DNA from: Halorubellus salinus
Lineage (GTDB): Archaea; Halobacteriota; Halobacteria; Halobacteriales; Natrialbaceae
Direction: 5' to 3'
Length of the DNA: 64,000 nt
Assembly (NCBI RefSeq): GCF_020567525.1
Contig: NZ_JAJCVI010000003.1
Coordinates: 1-64,000, forward strand
In this document: one piece after another, positions 8,464 to 17,485 of the stretch
Numbering within the stretch: the stretch's first letter is position 1
How the letters are laid out: the number at the start of each line of letters is the position of its first letter
Notes under the pieces: model-generated
What the model saw: only the letters and a program-made list of their open reading frames with translations
The model's database searches: none
What the model was told of the DNA's origin: nothing
Program-made: the position numbers and the translations under genes

Positions 8464-9801
8464 GTGCGAGTGCTGCACTACGCTGACGTGGAGGCTGGAC
8501 TGGACAACCCGGAGCGTGCGGGCCGGCTCGCGACCGTCCTCCGGGAGGAGGGTGGCGAGGACCCTATCGTCACCGACGGTGGGGATACGCTCGCGCCGGG
8601 CGTGCTGGCGTTGTCGACGAAGGGCAAGCACGCGCTGGCGTTCCAGGACGCGGTGTCGCCGGCGGTGGCGACGTTCGGGAATCACGACTTCGACCACGGG
8701 CGGACGGCGGCCCGCGAGGTGACGTGGGAGTCGCCGGCGCGGTACGTGACGGGGAATGTCATGGAGGGCGGGCAGCCGTTCGGGGACGCAGCGCCGTGGA
8801 CGATCGTCGACCGGGCGGACGGCGCGCTCGGCGTGGTCGGTGTCACGGACCCTGACGCTTCGGTGCCCGACTCGCTCGCGGTCGAGGACCCCGTGCGTGC
8901 GGTGCGAACCGCGGTCGCGGAGCTGCGCGACCACGGCGTCAGGGCGGTGCTCGTGCTCGCGCACGCTGGCGACGACGTCGTTCGGACGCTCGCGCGCCAG
9001 CAGGGCGTCGACGCTATCGCGGCCGGGCACGTCCATCGCGTCGGCCGCGAGCGCATCTCGGGTACGCCCATCGTCCGGCCGGGCGTGAACGGCGAGGTGG
9101 TGTGGGAGCTCGACTTCGACGGGGAGCGGGTGACGACCGACGACCACGACGTCGAGCGTGCGGTGGTCGACGAGTCGGTCGCGGAGATTCTGCAGGCCGA
9201 ACGGTACCGCGTCGGCCTCGAGGACACCGTCGGGTACCTCGACGAGCCGCTCGTCCGCGACAGGGCGAAGCGTCTCGTCGGCCGGGAGCGGGCGGGGTCG
9301 CTGGTCGCGACCGCGTACAGGGAGGGTGCGAGCGCGGACGTGGGCGTCCTCGATACGCTCGCGATACGCGAGGGGCCGCGGTTGTCGGGGACGGTGTCGC
9401 GCGGTGACGTCGTCGGACTCGTCCCGTTCGCGGCACCGCTGTGCCGCATCGAGGTGTCTGGTCGGACGCTCTCGCGGTTGCTGCGGGAGAGCGTGGTGAC
9501 GGACGACCGCGCGGCCGGCGGGCCGGGCGCGTACGCGTGCTGGCTGCAGGTCGCGGGTGCGACGCTCCGGGTGGCGGGCGACGGCACCGTCGAGTCGGTT
9601 CGCGTCGACGGCGAGCCCATCGACGGGAGCCGGAACTACGTCGTCGGGACGAACACGTACGTCCTGAGCAGTGACGAGTTCCCCGCGGTCGACCGCAGCC
9701 ATCTGCTCGCGCAGGGCGAGGACCAGTACGAGGCGGTCGTCGCACTGTTCGAGGCGGGACGCGTCGCGGGTATCCCCGAGGGCTTCGTCGATTCGGTGTA
9801 A
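8464..9801 (+). CDS. 5'-nucleotidase/metallophosphatase family protein
   Basis: 445 residues starting at GTG. The N-terminal metallophosphoesterase domain shows DGGDT (about 38-42), GNHDFDHG (about 75-82) and AGHVHR (about 185), and the C-terminal 5'-nucleotidase domain shows GPGAYACWLQV. The first metal motif, normally D-x-H, reads ADVEAG (D-x-E), a change I have also seen in related haloarchaeal proteins from memory. There is no signal peptide, unlike exported bacterial UshA enzymes, so it probably acts in the cytoplasm on nucleotides or similar phosphoesters. Confidence 0.82.
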   Translation: MRVLHYADVEAGLDNPERAGRLATVLREEGGEDPIVTDGGDTLAPGVLALSTKGKHALAFQDAVSPAVATFGNHDFDHGRTAAREVTWESPARYVTGNVMEGGQPFGDAAPWTIVDRADGALGVVGVTDPDASVPDSLAVEDPVRAVRTAVAELRDHGVRAVLVLAHAGDDVVRTLARQQGVDAIAAGHVHRVGRERISGTPIVRPGVNGEVVWELDFDGERVTTDDHDVERAVVDESVAEILQAERYRVGLEDTVGYLDEPLVRDRAKRLVGRERAGSLVATAYREGASADVGVLDTLAIREGPRLSGTVSRGDVVGLVPFAAPLCRIEVSGRTLSRLLRESVVTDDRAAGGPGAYACWLQVAGATLRVAGDGTVESVRVDGEPIDGSRNYVVGTNTYVLSSDEFPAVDRSHLLAQGEDQYEAVVALFEAGRVAGIPEGFVDSV

Positions 9802-9884
9802 CTCGCCGGTAACACCAGCGAGTCAGTTCGCATCCTCAGCGACGCTGCGCGCCACGAGTACGGAGTACCGCACGCCCCGGTTCG

Positions 9885-10538
9885 TCAGTAGTCGCCGTCG
9901 GCGACGATGCGCGTGAAGTTCGCGTACACGCGACCGACGTTCACGTCGGCGAAGGAGTGCTCGCCGTCGCTCCACCCGTAGTCCGCGTCCAGCCGCTCGC
10001 GGTGCGCGGCGGTGAACTCGGGGTGGAACTGCGTGCTCCACAGCGGCGCCGACTCGTGCCGGGTCGCGAACGCTTCGTAGTAGTCCGTGGTCGCGATGAC
10101 GTCCAGCTCGGGCGCGGGCTCGACGACCTTGTCGCCGTGCACCGCGGGGACGACCGGCGCGACGCCCTCGAAGAGCGGGTCGTCCGCGAACTCGACGTCG
10201 ACGAGGCGCGCGGTCGTCTCGTCCGCCTCGACGCGACCGCCGAGCGCTTCGTTGACGAGCTGGTGCCCGAAGCAGACCGCGAGCGTCGGGATCTCCTGTT
10301 CGACGAGCGTCTCGACGAGCGCCATCTGCGAGTGCATCCACGGGTACTCGTCGGCCTCGTAGACGCCTGCGGTACTCCCCGTGAGGACGACCGCATCCAG
10401 TTCCCGGAGGTCGGGGCGTTCGCCGGCGGCGTAGTCGAGTTCGACCGCGTCGGGGATGGACGCGGCGAGCGCGTCGCAGTGGTACGCGTGCGCTGGGTCG
10501 ACCTCGTTCCGGCAGACGACGACGCGTGGCGATGCCAT
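9885..10538 (-). CDS. Class I glutamine amidotransferase-like protein
   Basis: 217 residues from ATG 10538 (MASPRVVVCRN). The triad elements are visible: nucleophile Cys in LAVCFGHQL (about residue 87) and the His-x-Glu pair in TQFHPEFTA near 168-170. It resembles stand-alone GMP synthase-like GATase proteins that cut an amide or gamma-glutamyl bond. It lacks the synthetase half, so it either works with an unknown acceptor subunit or as a gamma-glutamyl hydrolase. It is convergent with the nucleotidase-like gene, with about 80 bp between them. Confidence 0.85.
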   Translation of the reverse strand: MASPRVVVCRNEVDPAHAYHCDALAASIPDAVELDYAAGERPDLRELDAVVLTGSTAGVYEADEYPWMHSQMALVETLVEQEIPTLAVCFGHQLVNEALGGRVEADETTARLVDVEFADDPLFEGVAPVVPAVHGDKVVEPAPELDVIATTDYYEAFATRHESAPLWSTQFHPEFTAAHRERLDADYGWSDGEHSFADVNVGRVYANFTRIVADGDY

Positions 10539-10611
10539 TGCGGTCCCTTTGGAGCGCGCCACGAAAGGGATACCGGCGGGAACGCGAGTGGCCGGTCGGC
10601 GCTGACAGGTG

Positions 10612-12333
10612 TCACGCCCTGGGGAGCGTGACGAGGACGCGCGTCCCGTCGTCGGTCGCGTCGAACGCGACGTCCCCGCCGAGGGTGCTGACGCCCCAGT
10701 TCACGACGAAGAGGCCGAGGCCGCTGCCGTGTTCCAGGGACGATTCGCGAGCGTCCAGGACGTCGAGTTCGTGGTCGGGGATGCCCGGGCCCGAGTCGGT
10801 GATCTCGAACGTGACCGTGCCGCCGTCCGCCGCGGACGGAACGGTGCCGTCCCCGTCGGGGTCACCGGCGATTTCGTCCCCGCGGTTGCTGACGGCGACG
10901 GAGACGCGCGGGTCGGCGTCGTCGTGCACGACGCCGTTCTCGACGAGGTTCTCGAAGACGACGCGGAGGACGTCCGGGTCCGCCGTCACCCGACAGTCCC
11001 GGGGGACGTCGACATCGACGGTCGCCGCGGGATGCCGGCGCATGACGTCGTCGCGGACGGCTTCGAGGACGGCGTGCGCGTCGACGACCGCGTCGGCCTC
11101 GACGGACGCGGACATCGTCGCTTCGACCTCGCGAGCGCGTTCGCCGAGCGCGGACAGTTCGCGGGTCTGGTCGGCCGCGGTCTCGAGGAGGTCGGCGACC
11201 GCCGGGTCGTCGCTTGCTTCGGCGGCCGCGTTGACGTTCCCGAGGACGACGGTGAGGTCGTTCCGGAGGTTGTGTCGGAGGACGCGATTGAGGACGCCGA
11301 CGCGTTGTTCGCGGCGGCGTTCGGCGGTGACGTCCTGGAGGACGACGGTGTACCCGACGACGCCGCCGGCGCCGTCGTCGAGCGGGTTCCGGGTGCGAGC
11401 GTACGTCCGCGCGCCCGTGTCGTCGGGGATGCGGACGTGGTCGCCGTCGAACCCGTCGTCGACCGGTTCGAGGTGCCTCGCGAGGTCGGTCGCGAGGACC
11501 GCGGTCTCGTCGACGCCGAGCGCGTCGACGGCGGCGGCGTTCAGGCGAACGATGCGGTCGTCCGGGTCGACGACGACGACGGGATTCCCGAGGTCCTCGA
11601 CCGCGGCGCGTTCGGCGCGCCGGCGGGTCGCGGGCGGGAACTCGAACATGTCCTCGCCGAACAGCGCGTACAGGTCGAGGACGAGGTGCGGGAAGAACGC
11701 GATGGCGGTGAGGTTCAGTGGATAGAGCGGGCCGAGTTCGAGGAGCCACGCGAGGAACGCGACCGTCGGCGGGAGTGGCGTGACGGCGATGGCGAGCGCG
11801 TGCTTGCGGTAGAGGGGACCGTAGCTGACGACGGTGTCGATGAGGAGGACGACGCCGAGCGTGGCGAACGAGACGACCGCGAGGAACTCGAAGACGACGA
11901 ACGCGGAGTGCGTGTACTCGAGGACGAGCACGCCGCCGTACTCGACGAGTTCCAGGTTCGTCGGTCCGAACTCGTGGAACGGGTACGTGACGACGACGAG
12001 GGATCCGAGCGACTGGAGGGCGACGATCGCCTGGAACGGTCGTGATTGGACGTACCGGGCGCGACCGGTGTAGACGAGCGCGAACCCGAGGTAGGCGACG
12101 CCGATCCAGATGGCGGCGAGCCAGTAGAGGACGAGTAGCGGGGTCCGGAGTGGGCTGTCGCCGAGCAGGAGGCCGACGCCGTAGGCGGCACAGAAGAGGG
12201 TCTGTGCGGCGATGACGCCCTGGAACCACGTCAGTCCCGGCCGCTCGGGGAGCCGGCGGAGGTACGCGAGCAGGCCGAGGTTCGCCGCGCCGACGACGAC
12301 GGACGTCCACGCGACGACGAGCCCGAATTGCAC
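10612..12333 (-). CDS. Membrane sensor histidine kinase (7TM-PAS-HisKA-HATPase)
   Basis: 573 residues. Residues 1-225 contain seven predicted membrane helices of the histidine kinase N-terminal 7TM type; a PAS domain spans about 240-335 (NPVVVVDPDDRIVRLNAAAV); the phospho-acceptor His is in LRHNLRNDLT (His about 354); and the ATPase domain has the N box (FENLVENGVVHDD), G1 (DSGPGIPDHE) and G2 (HGSGLGLFVVNWG). It therefore senses a membrane or PAS signal and autophosphorylates. No response regulator is adjacent, which is common for haloarchaeal kinases. Confidence 0.93.
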   Translation of the reverse strand: MQFGLVVAWTSVVVGAANLGLLAYLRRLPERPGLTWFQGVIAAQTLFCAAYGVGLLLGDSPLRTPLLVLYWLAAIWIGVAYLGFALVYTGRARYVQSRPFQAIVALQSLGSLVVVTYPFHEFGPTNLELVEYGGVLVLEYTHSAFVVFEFLAVVSFATLGVVLLIDTVVSYGPLYRKHALAIAVTPLPPTVAFLAWLLELGPLYPLNLTAIAFFPHLVLDLYALFGEDMFEFPPATRRRAERAAVEDLGNPVVVVDPDDRIVRLNAAAVDALGVDETAVLATDLARHLEPVDDGFDGDHVRIPDDTGARTYARTRNPLDDGAGGVVGYTVVLQDVTAERRREQRVGVLNRVLRHNLRNDLTVVLGNVNAAAEASDDPAVADLLETAADQTRELSALGERAREVEATMSASVEADAVVDAHAVLEAVRDDVMRRHPAATVDVDVPRDCRVTADPDVLRVVFENLVENGVVHDDADPRVSVAVSNRGDEIAGDPDGDGTVPSAADGGTVTFEITDSGPGIPDHELDVLDARESSLEHGSGLGLFVVNWGVSTLGGDVAFDATDDGTRVLVTLPRA

Positions 12334-12432
12334 GTTCGAAGAGACGTACGGGCGGACCGAATTAAACAGGTTGCGGCAGGAGACGGTCGTCTCGACCGGT
12401 CGCCCGGTCGGGCGAGAGCACGCGCGCCTCGT

Positions 12433-12612
12433 TCAGTCGTGGTGGTGGACCCAGTCCGAGAGGGCGACGAACGCGGTTTCCCCACAACTCCCGCACTCGT
12501 CGGGTGCCTCGAACCTATGCTCGGCGGTGTCGACGTGTATCGGCGTGCCGGCGTGCGCGACCTGACAGTGCTCGCAGACGTACATCGTGACTGATTCGGG
12601 AACGTGTGCCAT
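12433..12612 (-). CDS. Small zinc-finger protein, 59 residues
   Basis: From ATG 12612 to TGA at 12433. The protein has two CxxC knuckles, YVCEHCQV near residues 12-19 and DECGSCGET near 40-48, and ends in VHHHD. This four-Cys layout is that of haloarchaeal zinc-finger microproteins, which have been linked to stress and adaptation control. Start and stop fit neatly between neighbours, and codon use is typical. It is transcribed in the same direction as the histidine kinase 100 bp downstream, so the two may share a transcript. It is short enough to be missed by gene callers. Confidence 0.75.
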   Translation of the reverse strand: MAHVPESVTMYVCEHCQVAHAGTPIHVDTAEHRFEAPDECGSCGETAFVALSDWVHHHD

Positions 12613-12760
12613 GCTGTCCCAATTGTCGGCGTCCGTGATAGTCGTACCGGGGATGGACGCGAGCGACGCACCGGTCCGAGGTCACGCACCGATCGATACC
12701 TGCCGCGGTCCGAGGTCGCGCACCGGTCGCGAGGCACCCGCGCAGTTCGACGTTCCGCGT

Positions 12761-13267
12761 TCAGCCACGGAGGACCGTCCCGAACCCCGCCGCGCCGATG
12801 CAGAAGGACACGAGCGCGCCGATCCCCGTGAGCGTGAGGACGCCGTTGAGGGCGGCGGCGACGACGAGCGCGACCACCCAGTCGTCGTCCACGTCGACGA
12901 AGCGGTCGGCGATGGCGAGGTACCCGACGACCGCGCCGACGACCCAGGCCAGGTAGAGCACGAACCCGAGGAGGAGCGCGAGCGGGATGCCGAGGACGGT
13001 CAAGAACAGGACGACCACGGCGAACATGACGACGAGGAGCGCCACGACCCCGTACGCGAACGAGCCGATGGGGTTACGGGCAACGTCACGCATCCGCGAG
13101 CGCGTCCAGTCGGGGGCGAGCACGAGCAGGACCGCGCCGACGATGAGCGTCGAGAGGAAGGTCCCGACCGCACCACCACCGAGTCCGACTGTCGGGTCGA
13201 CGCCGACTGGGTCGAATCGACCGCCAGCCTGGAGTATCGTGGAAGAGAGTACTGCGAGAGTATCCAT
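12761..13267 (-). CDS. Hypothetical membrane protein, four helices
   Basis: 168 residues with about four membrane spans: residues 33-52 (GAVGTFLSTLIVGAVLLVLA), 67-90, 92-115 and 130-160. The middle pair is connected by a very hydrophobic LFLTVLGIPLALLLGF motif found in small membrane proteins sometimes fused to polymer-forming domains. There are no catalytic motifs. I cannot name a function. Confidence 0.75.
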   Translation of the reverse strand: MDTLAVLSSTILQAGGRFDPVGVDPTVGLGGGAVGTFLSTLIVGAVLLVLAPDWTRSRMRDVARNPIGSFAYGVVALLVVMFAVVVLFLTVLGIPLALLLGFVLYLAWVVGAVVGYLAIADRFVDVDDDWVVALVVAAALNGVLTLTGIGALVSFCIGAAGFGTVLRG

Positions 13268-13403
13268 AGCTCAATCACGAGCGGCGACGAGAAAAGCCTA
13301 CCCGAACGGCCGTCGCCCGAGAATGGACGCTCTCTCGCCGGTGAATCCGGCGTTTGGTCGGGCCCAATCGTTTTCATGGGAGGCGGCGTTTCCATGGGTC
13401 AGG

Positions 13404-14945
13404 ATGGTCTTCGGCGTCGACCTCCCGTTCTACGACCCGGGGACGTACTGGCTGACGCGGTTCGTCCTCCAGCGCGGACTGGCCGCGGTATACATCGTCG
13501 CGTTCGTCGTCGCGCTACGGCAGTTCCGGCCGCTCTGCGGCGAGGACGGCGTGCTCCCCATCGACGACTACGTCGACCGCTTCGCGTTCCGCGAGCGGCC
13601 GAGTCTCCTCTACGTCTCGCCGACGGACCGGACCGCCGCGTGGCTGGCGCGCGCCGGCATCGCGCTGAGCGCACTCGCACTGTTTGGCGTCCCCTCGATG
13701 CTCGGGACGCCCGTCGCGGTCGCGGTCTGGGTCGCCCTCTGGGCGCTCTACCTGTCGTTCGCGAACGCCGGCCAGTTGTTCTACGGGTACGGGTGGGAGT
13801 CGATGCTCTGCGAGGCCGGTGCGCTCGCGGTCTTCCTCGGCGGCTGGGACGTCGCTACCCCCGCCGTCACCGTCTGGCTGTTCCGCTGGCTGCTCTTCCG
13901 GAACGTGCTCGGCGCGGGCCTCATCAAGCTCCGCGGCGACGACTGCTGGCGCGACCTCACCTGCATGCACCATCACTACGAGACCCAGCCGATGCCCAAC
14001 CCCGCGAGCTGGTTCGCCCACCATCTCCCCAACCGCGTCCATCGCGTCGAGGTCGCCGGGAATCACGTCGTCGAACTCGCCGTCCCGCTGCTGTACTTCG
14101 CACCGCAACCCGTCTCGGGGCTCGCTGGCGTCGTCACGGTCGCGTTCATGGGGTGGCTGCTCCTCACGGGGAACTTCTCGTGGCTGAACGCACTCACCGT
14201 CGTGCTCGCGTTCTCGCTGTTCGCCGACCCACAGCTGGCCGCCGTCGCGGACGGACTCCTGGCGTTCGCGGGCGGACTGGCCGCCGCGGTCGGCGCCGTC
14301 GGCGTCCACCTCGCGGTCGCGGTCCCCGAGGTCGCACCTTCGAGCTGGTTCTCGACGCTTGCGTGGGCGTACGCGGTCGTCGTCCTCGCGCTCAGCTACC
14401 GTCCGGTCCGGAACGTCCTCTCCTCGGAGCAGCGGATGAACACGAGCTTCGACCCGCTGAACCTCGTGAACACGTACGGCGCGTTCGGCCACGTCACGAA
14501 GACGCGGTACGAGCTCGTCGTCCAGGGCACCGCCGACGAGGTCGTGGACGCGGACACCGACTGGGAGACCTACGAGTTCCACGGCAAACCCACGGACGTC
14601 TCTCGGCGACCCCGTCAGTGGGCGCCGTACCACCTGCGGCTCGACTGGCAGCTCTGGTTCGCTGCGATGCAGCCGCTCTCGCGGAACCCGTGGTTCCTGC
14701 ACTTCCTCGCGAAGCTCCTCGACGCCGACGACGGGACCCGCTCGCTCCTTCGGACAGATCCGTTCGACGGCGAGGCGCCCGAGCACGTTCGCGCACTCAG
14801 GTACGAGTACCGGTACACGACGCCGGCGGAGCGACGCGAGACCGGGGACTGGTGGCGCCGCGAGCGCGTCGGGACGTACGCTGGACCGATGGCGCGCGAC
14901 AGCACGCACCTCGAACTGGCGCTTCGGCGTCGCGGCTGGGACTGA
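13404..14945 (+). CDS. Lipase maturation factor (LMF1)-like membrane protein
   Basis: 513 residues from ATG 13404. This start fits family members, which begin just before a YWLTRFVLQR segment, and has a TTTTCA box about 31 bp upstream; ATG 13323 is also in frame. The N-terminal 300 residues contain many membrane spans and the family-typical FRPLCGEDGVLP, YGWESMLCEAGALAVF, DCWRDLTCMHHHYETQPMPNP and a C-terminal soluble domain with YEFHGKPTDVSRRPRQWAPY. In animals LMF1 helps lipases fold in the ER. The archaeal role is unknown, perhaps membrane-linked folding or lipid handling. Confidence 0.88.
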   Translation: MVFGVDLPFYDPGTYWLTRFVLQRGLAAVYIVAFVVALRQFRPLCGEDGVLPIDDYVDRFAFRERPSLLYVSPTDRTAAWLARAGIALSALALFGVPSMLGTPVAVAVWVALWALYLSFANAGQLFYGYGWESMLCEAGALAVFLGGWDVATPAVTVWLFRWLLFRNVLGAGLIKLRGDDCWRDLTCMHHHYETQPMPNPASWFAHHLPNRVHRVEVAGNHVVELAVPLLYFAPQPVSGLAGVVTVAFMGWLLLTGNFSWLNALTVVLAFSLFADPQLAAVADGLLAFAGGLAAAVGAVGVHLAVAVPEVAPSSWFSTLAWAYAVVVLALSYRPVRNVLSSEQRMNTSFDPLNLVNTYGAFGHVTKTRYELVVQGTADEVVDADTDWETYEFHGKPTDVSRRPRQWAPYHLRLDWQLWFAAMQPLSRNPWFLHFLAKLLDADDGTRSLLRTDPFDGEAPEHVRALRYEYRYTTPAERRETGDWWRRERVGTYAGPMARDSTHLELALRRRGWD

Positions 14946-14991
14946 CCGACCCGCGTTCGCCGGTCGCAGCGGCGTTCGCGGTCAGGCGGCG

Positions 14992-15387
14992 TCACTCGAC
15001 GAGCGTCGATGCGAGGCCGAGGACGTACCCAGCGGGACCCCAGGGCGCCCACGACGACGCGAGCGTCGCGACGAACGCGACCAGTGCGGTCGGCAGCCCG
15101 CCGGCGGTCGCGAGCACGTACGTGCCGGTGACGAGGATGCCGACGGCGACGATGCCGGCGGTGACGTACGCGACGACGAGCTCGTAGAGCACGGGCCCGA
15201 GTCGCTCGGGGACGCCCGTCCGACCGAGGAGGAATCCGGGGAGCGCGACCACGCAGACGAACGCGCCGACGTTGGGAACGCCGACGAAGACGTCCGTCCC
15301 CGCGAGCGTCGCCACCGCGAACGTGAGCGCGGCGAGCGCGACTGCGAGCCCGCCGAGGATGCGCGCTCGCGCTTCGAGTACCGGCAC
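14992..15387 (-). CDS. Small hypothetical membrane protein
   Basis: 131 residues from a GTG at 15387, chosen because ATTTTACTC on the minus strand (+ 15412-15420) is centred about 29 bp upstream. Longer starts would add a low-complexity basic segment unlike coding sequence. Four hydrophobic segments (ILGGLAVALAALTFAVATL, GAFVCVVALPGFLLG, LVVAYVTAGIVAVGILVTG and LPTALVAFVATL) fill the protein. No family is recognised. Confidence 0.6.
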   Translation of the reverse strand: MPVLEARARILGGLAVALAALTFAVATLAGTDVFVGVPNVGAFVCVVALPGFLLGRTGVPERLGPVLYELVVAYVTAGIVAVGILVTGTYVLATAGGLPTALVAFVATLASSWAPWGPAGYVLGLASTLVE

Positions 15388-15591
15388 GTTGCCCGACAGT
15401 CGCCCCGCGCCGAGTAAAATCCCGGGGCTCGGCGATGCACTGGACGGGGTCGACTGGCGAGACCGCTTCGAGCGGTCGGGGTAGGGTGGTGAACGCGCCC
15501 GCACGGCAGTCTGTTTCGGTTGGAAATCGCCATACGTATCGGTGGACGGGCGTGAGGTCGGCACGGTTGCTGACTCTGCAATCACCCCCTT

Positions 15592-15600
15592 GATTTAATA
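15592..15600 (+). promoter_or_regulatory. TATA box of the ABC export operon
   Basis: GATTTAATA centred about 26 bp upstream of ATG 15623. It indicates a leaderless transcript and selects 15623 over the GTG at 15611. Confidence 0.6.
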
Positions 15601-15622
15601 CGGATGGCAGGTGACGACTACG

Positions 15623-16630
15623 ATGATGACAGCGATTCAAACAGACGCCCTGACCAAGCGCTTCGGCGAGGACGTCCTCGCCGTCGACGGCCTCGACCTC
15701 GAAGTACGGGAAGGCGAGGTGTTCGGGTTCCTCGGCCCGAACGGCGCCGGGAAGTCGACGACGATCAACATGATACTCGGATTCCTCCAGCCCACGTCCG
15801 GTTCCGTCTCCGTCCTCGGGATGGACGTGACCCGCGAGTCACTCGCCATCCGCCAGCGCATCGGCCTCCTCCCCGAGGGATACGAGCCGTACGAGAACCT
15901 CACCGGACGCGAGCACGTCGAATCGGCAATCCACGCGAAGGGCGCCGACGACGACGCGGACGAACTGCTGGAGCGCGTCGGCCTGGACCCCGACGACGCC
16001 CGCCGCGCCGCCAGCGAGTACTCGACGGGCATGGCCAAACGCATGAGTCTCGCCGTCGCGCTCGTCGGCGAGCCCGAACTCATCATCCTCGACGAACCGT
16101 CGACGGGCCTGGACCCGGACGGCGTCGCGCTCCTCCGACGCATCATCCAGGAGGAGACCGAGCGTGGCGCAGCCATCTTCTTCTGCAGTCACATCCTCGA
16201 GGAGGTCGAGAAGGTCTGCGACCGCGTCGGCATCCTCAACCAGGGGGCACTCGTCGCGCTCGACACCATCGACAACCTCCGGAGCGAGCTCCAGACGGGC
16301 GCGACCGTCTCCGCGCAACTCGACGCCGTCCCCGACGGGCTCGACGTCGCGAGCGTCGACGGCGTCCGGGCGGCGAGCGTGACCGACCGGACCGTCGACA
16401 TCGAGGTTTCGGCCGCGGCCGCGAAGATGGACGCACTCCGGTACCTCGACGACCGTGCGACCGTCGAGGACGTCCGCATCGACGACGCCTCGCTCGAAGC
16501 GCTCTTCGACGAGTACACCGGGACTCGCGACGCGACCGCCGCGAACGACGCCACTGGGGGAGACGACGGTGCTGGCGGGGACGCGACCGTCGACCCACCG
16601 GCGGCGGCCGACGGAGGTGAGTCCGCGTGA
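15623..16630 (+). CDS. ABC-2 type transporter ATP-binding protein
   Basis: 335 residues. Walker A GPNGAGKSTT (about 37-46), signature YSTGMAKRMSLA (about 133-144), Walker B LIILDEPSTGLDP (about 153-165) and the switch His in FFCSHILEEV are all present. The C-terminal third carries an extra regulatory domain and an Ala/Asp/Gly-rich tail. This is the NatA/CcmA-like ATPase class that drives export of drugs, lipids, polysaccharides or ions. It overlaps the permease gene by 4 bp (GTGA), so it forms a two-gene operon. Confidence 0.93.
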   Translation: MMTAIQTDALTKRFGEDVLAVDGLDLEVREGEVFGFLGPNGAGKSTTINMILGFLQPTSGSVSVLGMDVTRESLAIRQRIGLLPEGYEPYENLTGREHVESAIHAKGADDDADELLERVGLDPDDARRAASEYSTGMAKRMSLAVALVGEPELIILDEPSTGLDPDGVALLRRIIQEETERGAAIFFCSHILEEVEKVCDRVGILNQGALVALDTIDNLRSELQTGATVSAQLDAVPDGLDVASVDGVRAASVTDRTVDIEVSAAAAKMDALRYLDDRATVEDVRIDDASLEALFDEYTGTRDATAANDATGGDDGAGGDATVDPPAAADGGESA

Positions 16631-17484
16631 GCTTCGCGACCGTCTTCCGCGACGACTTCAAGAACACGCGGCGCTCGTACGTCGTCCTCGGCGTCATCGC
16701 GACCCTCACCGGGTTCGTCTCCCTCATCACGTACTCCGTCGCCGAGTTCCACCACGACGCGTTCCGCGCGCTGTTCGACGTGTCGTTCTTCTTCTTCCTC
16801 GTGTTCCCGCTCATCCTCGTTCCGCTCACGTACCTCACGGTGGCCGGCGACCGCGAACGCGGCTCGATCAAGCACACGCTCGGCCTCCCGAACTCGCGCG
16901 CCGAGTACGTCCTCGGGAAGTACGTCTCCCGGACCGCGGTCGCTCTCGGTGCGGTGCTCGCATCCGTCCTCGCGGCGATCCTCATCGGCCTCGGGATGTA
17001 CGACGGGAGCGTCGACGTCGTCCGGTTCGCGACGTTCGCCGCCATCACCGGGCTGTTCGTCGCGTCGATGACCGCCATCTTCGTCGCGTGCTCGACGCTC
17101 ACCAGTCGTCGCTCCCGCGCGATGTTCGGCGTCATCGGGCTCTACTTCCTCCTCGGCCCGTTCTGGCTCGGGTTCCTCCCCGTGGTCAGCCTCCAGAGCG
17201 TCGTCACGACCGTTGCCGACCTCCTCGGGACGACCCTGTCCGACACCACGCGCGGGTACATCACGCTCGCCTCCCCGACGACCGCGTACCTCTCCGGGCT
17301 CGAGCCCGTGTACGACGGCGTCATCGGGAGCGGCGACTACCCGCGCGTCACGGCGAACTACGCCATCGAAGGCAGCAGGGAGCTCTACCAGGAGAACTGG
17401 TTCAACTACGCGACGATGACCGCGTGGGGCGTCCTCGCGCTCGCGGCGAGCTACGCGAAGTTCCGCGTCGCCGAACTCGGGTGA
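16627..17484 (+). CDS. ABC-2 type transporter permease
   Basis: 285 residues starting at GTG within the stop of the ATPase gene. Six membrane segments are visible, with LTYLTVAGDRERGSIKHTLG before the second pair, a conserved ABC-2 permease feature that contacts the ATPase. It is the membrane half of the exporter. The substrate is not deducible. Confidence 0.9.
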   Translation: MSFATVFRDDFKNTRRSYVVLGVIATLTGFVSLITYSVAEFHHDAFRALFDVSFFFFLVFPLILVPLTYLTVAGDRERGSIKHTLGLPNSRAEYVLGKYVSRTAVALGAVLASVLAAILIGLGMYDGSVDVVRFATFAAITGLFVASMTAIFVACSTLTSRRSRAMFGVIGLYFLLGPFWLGFLPVVSLQSVVTTVADLLGTTLSDTTRGYITLASPTTAYLSGLEPVYDGVIGSGDYPRVTANYAIEGSRELYQENWFNYATMTAWGVLALAASYAKFRVAELG

Positions 17485-17485
17485 G

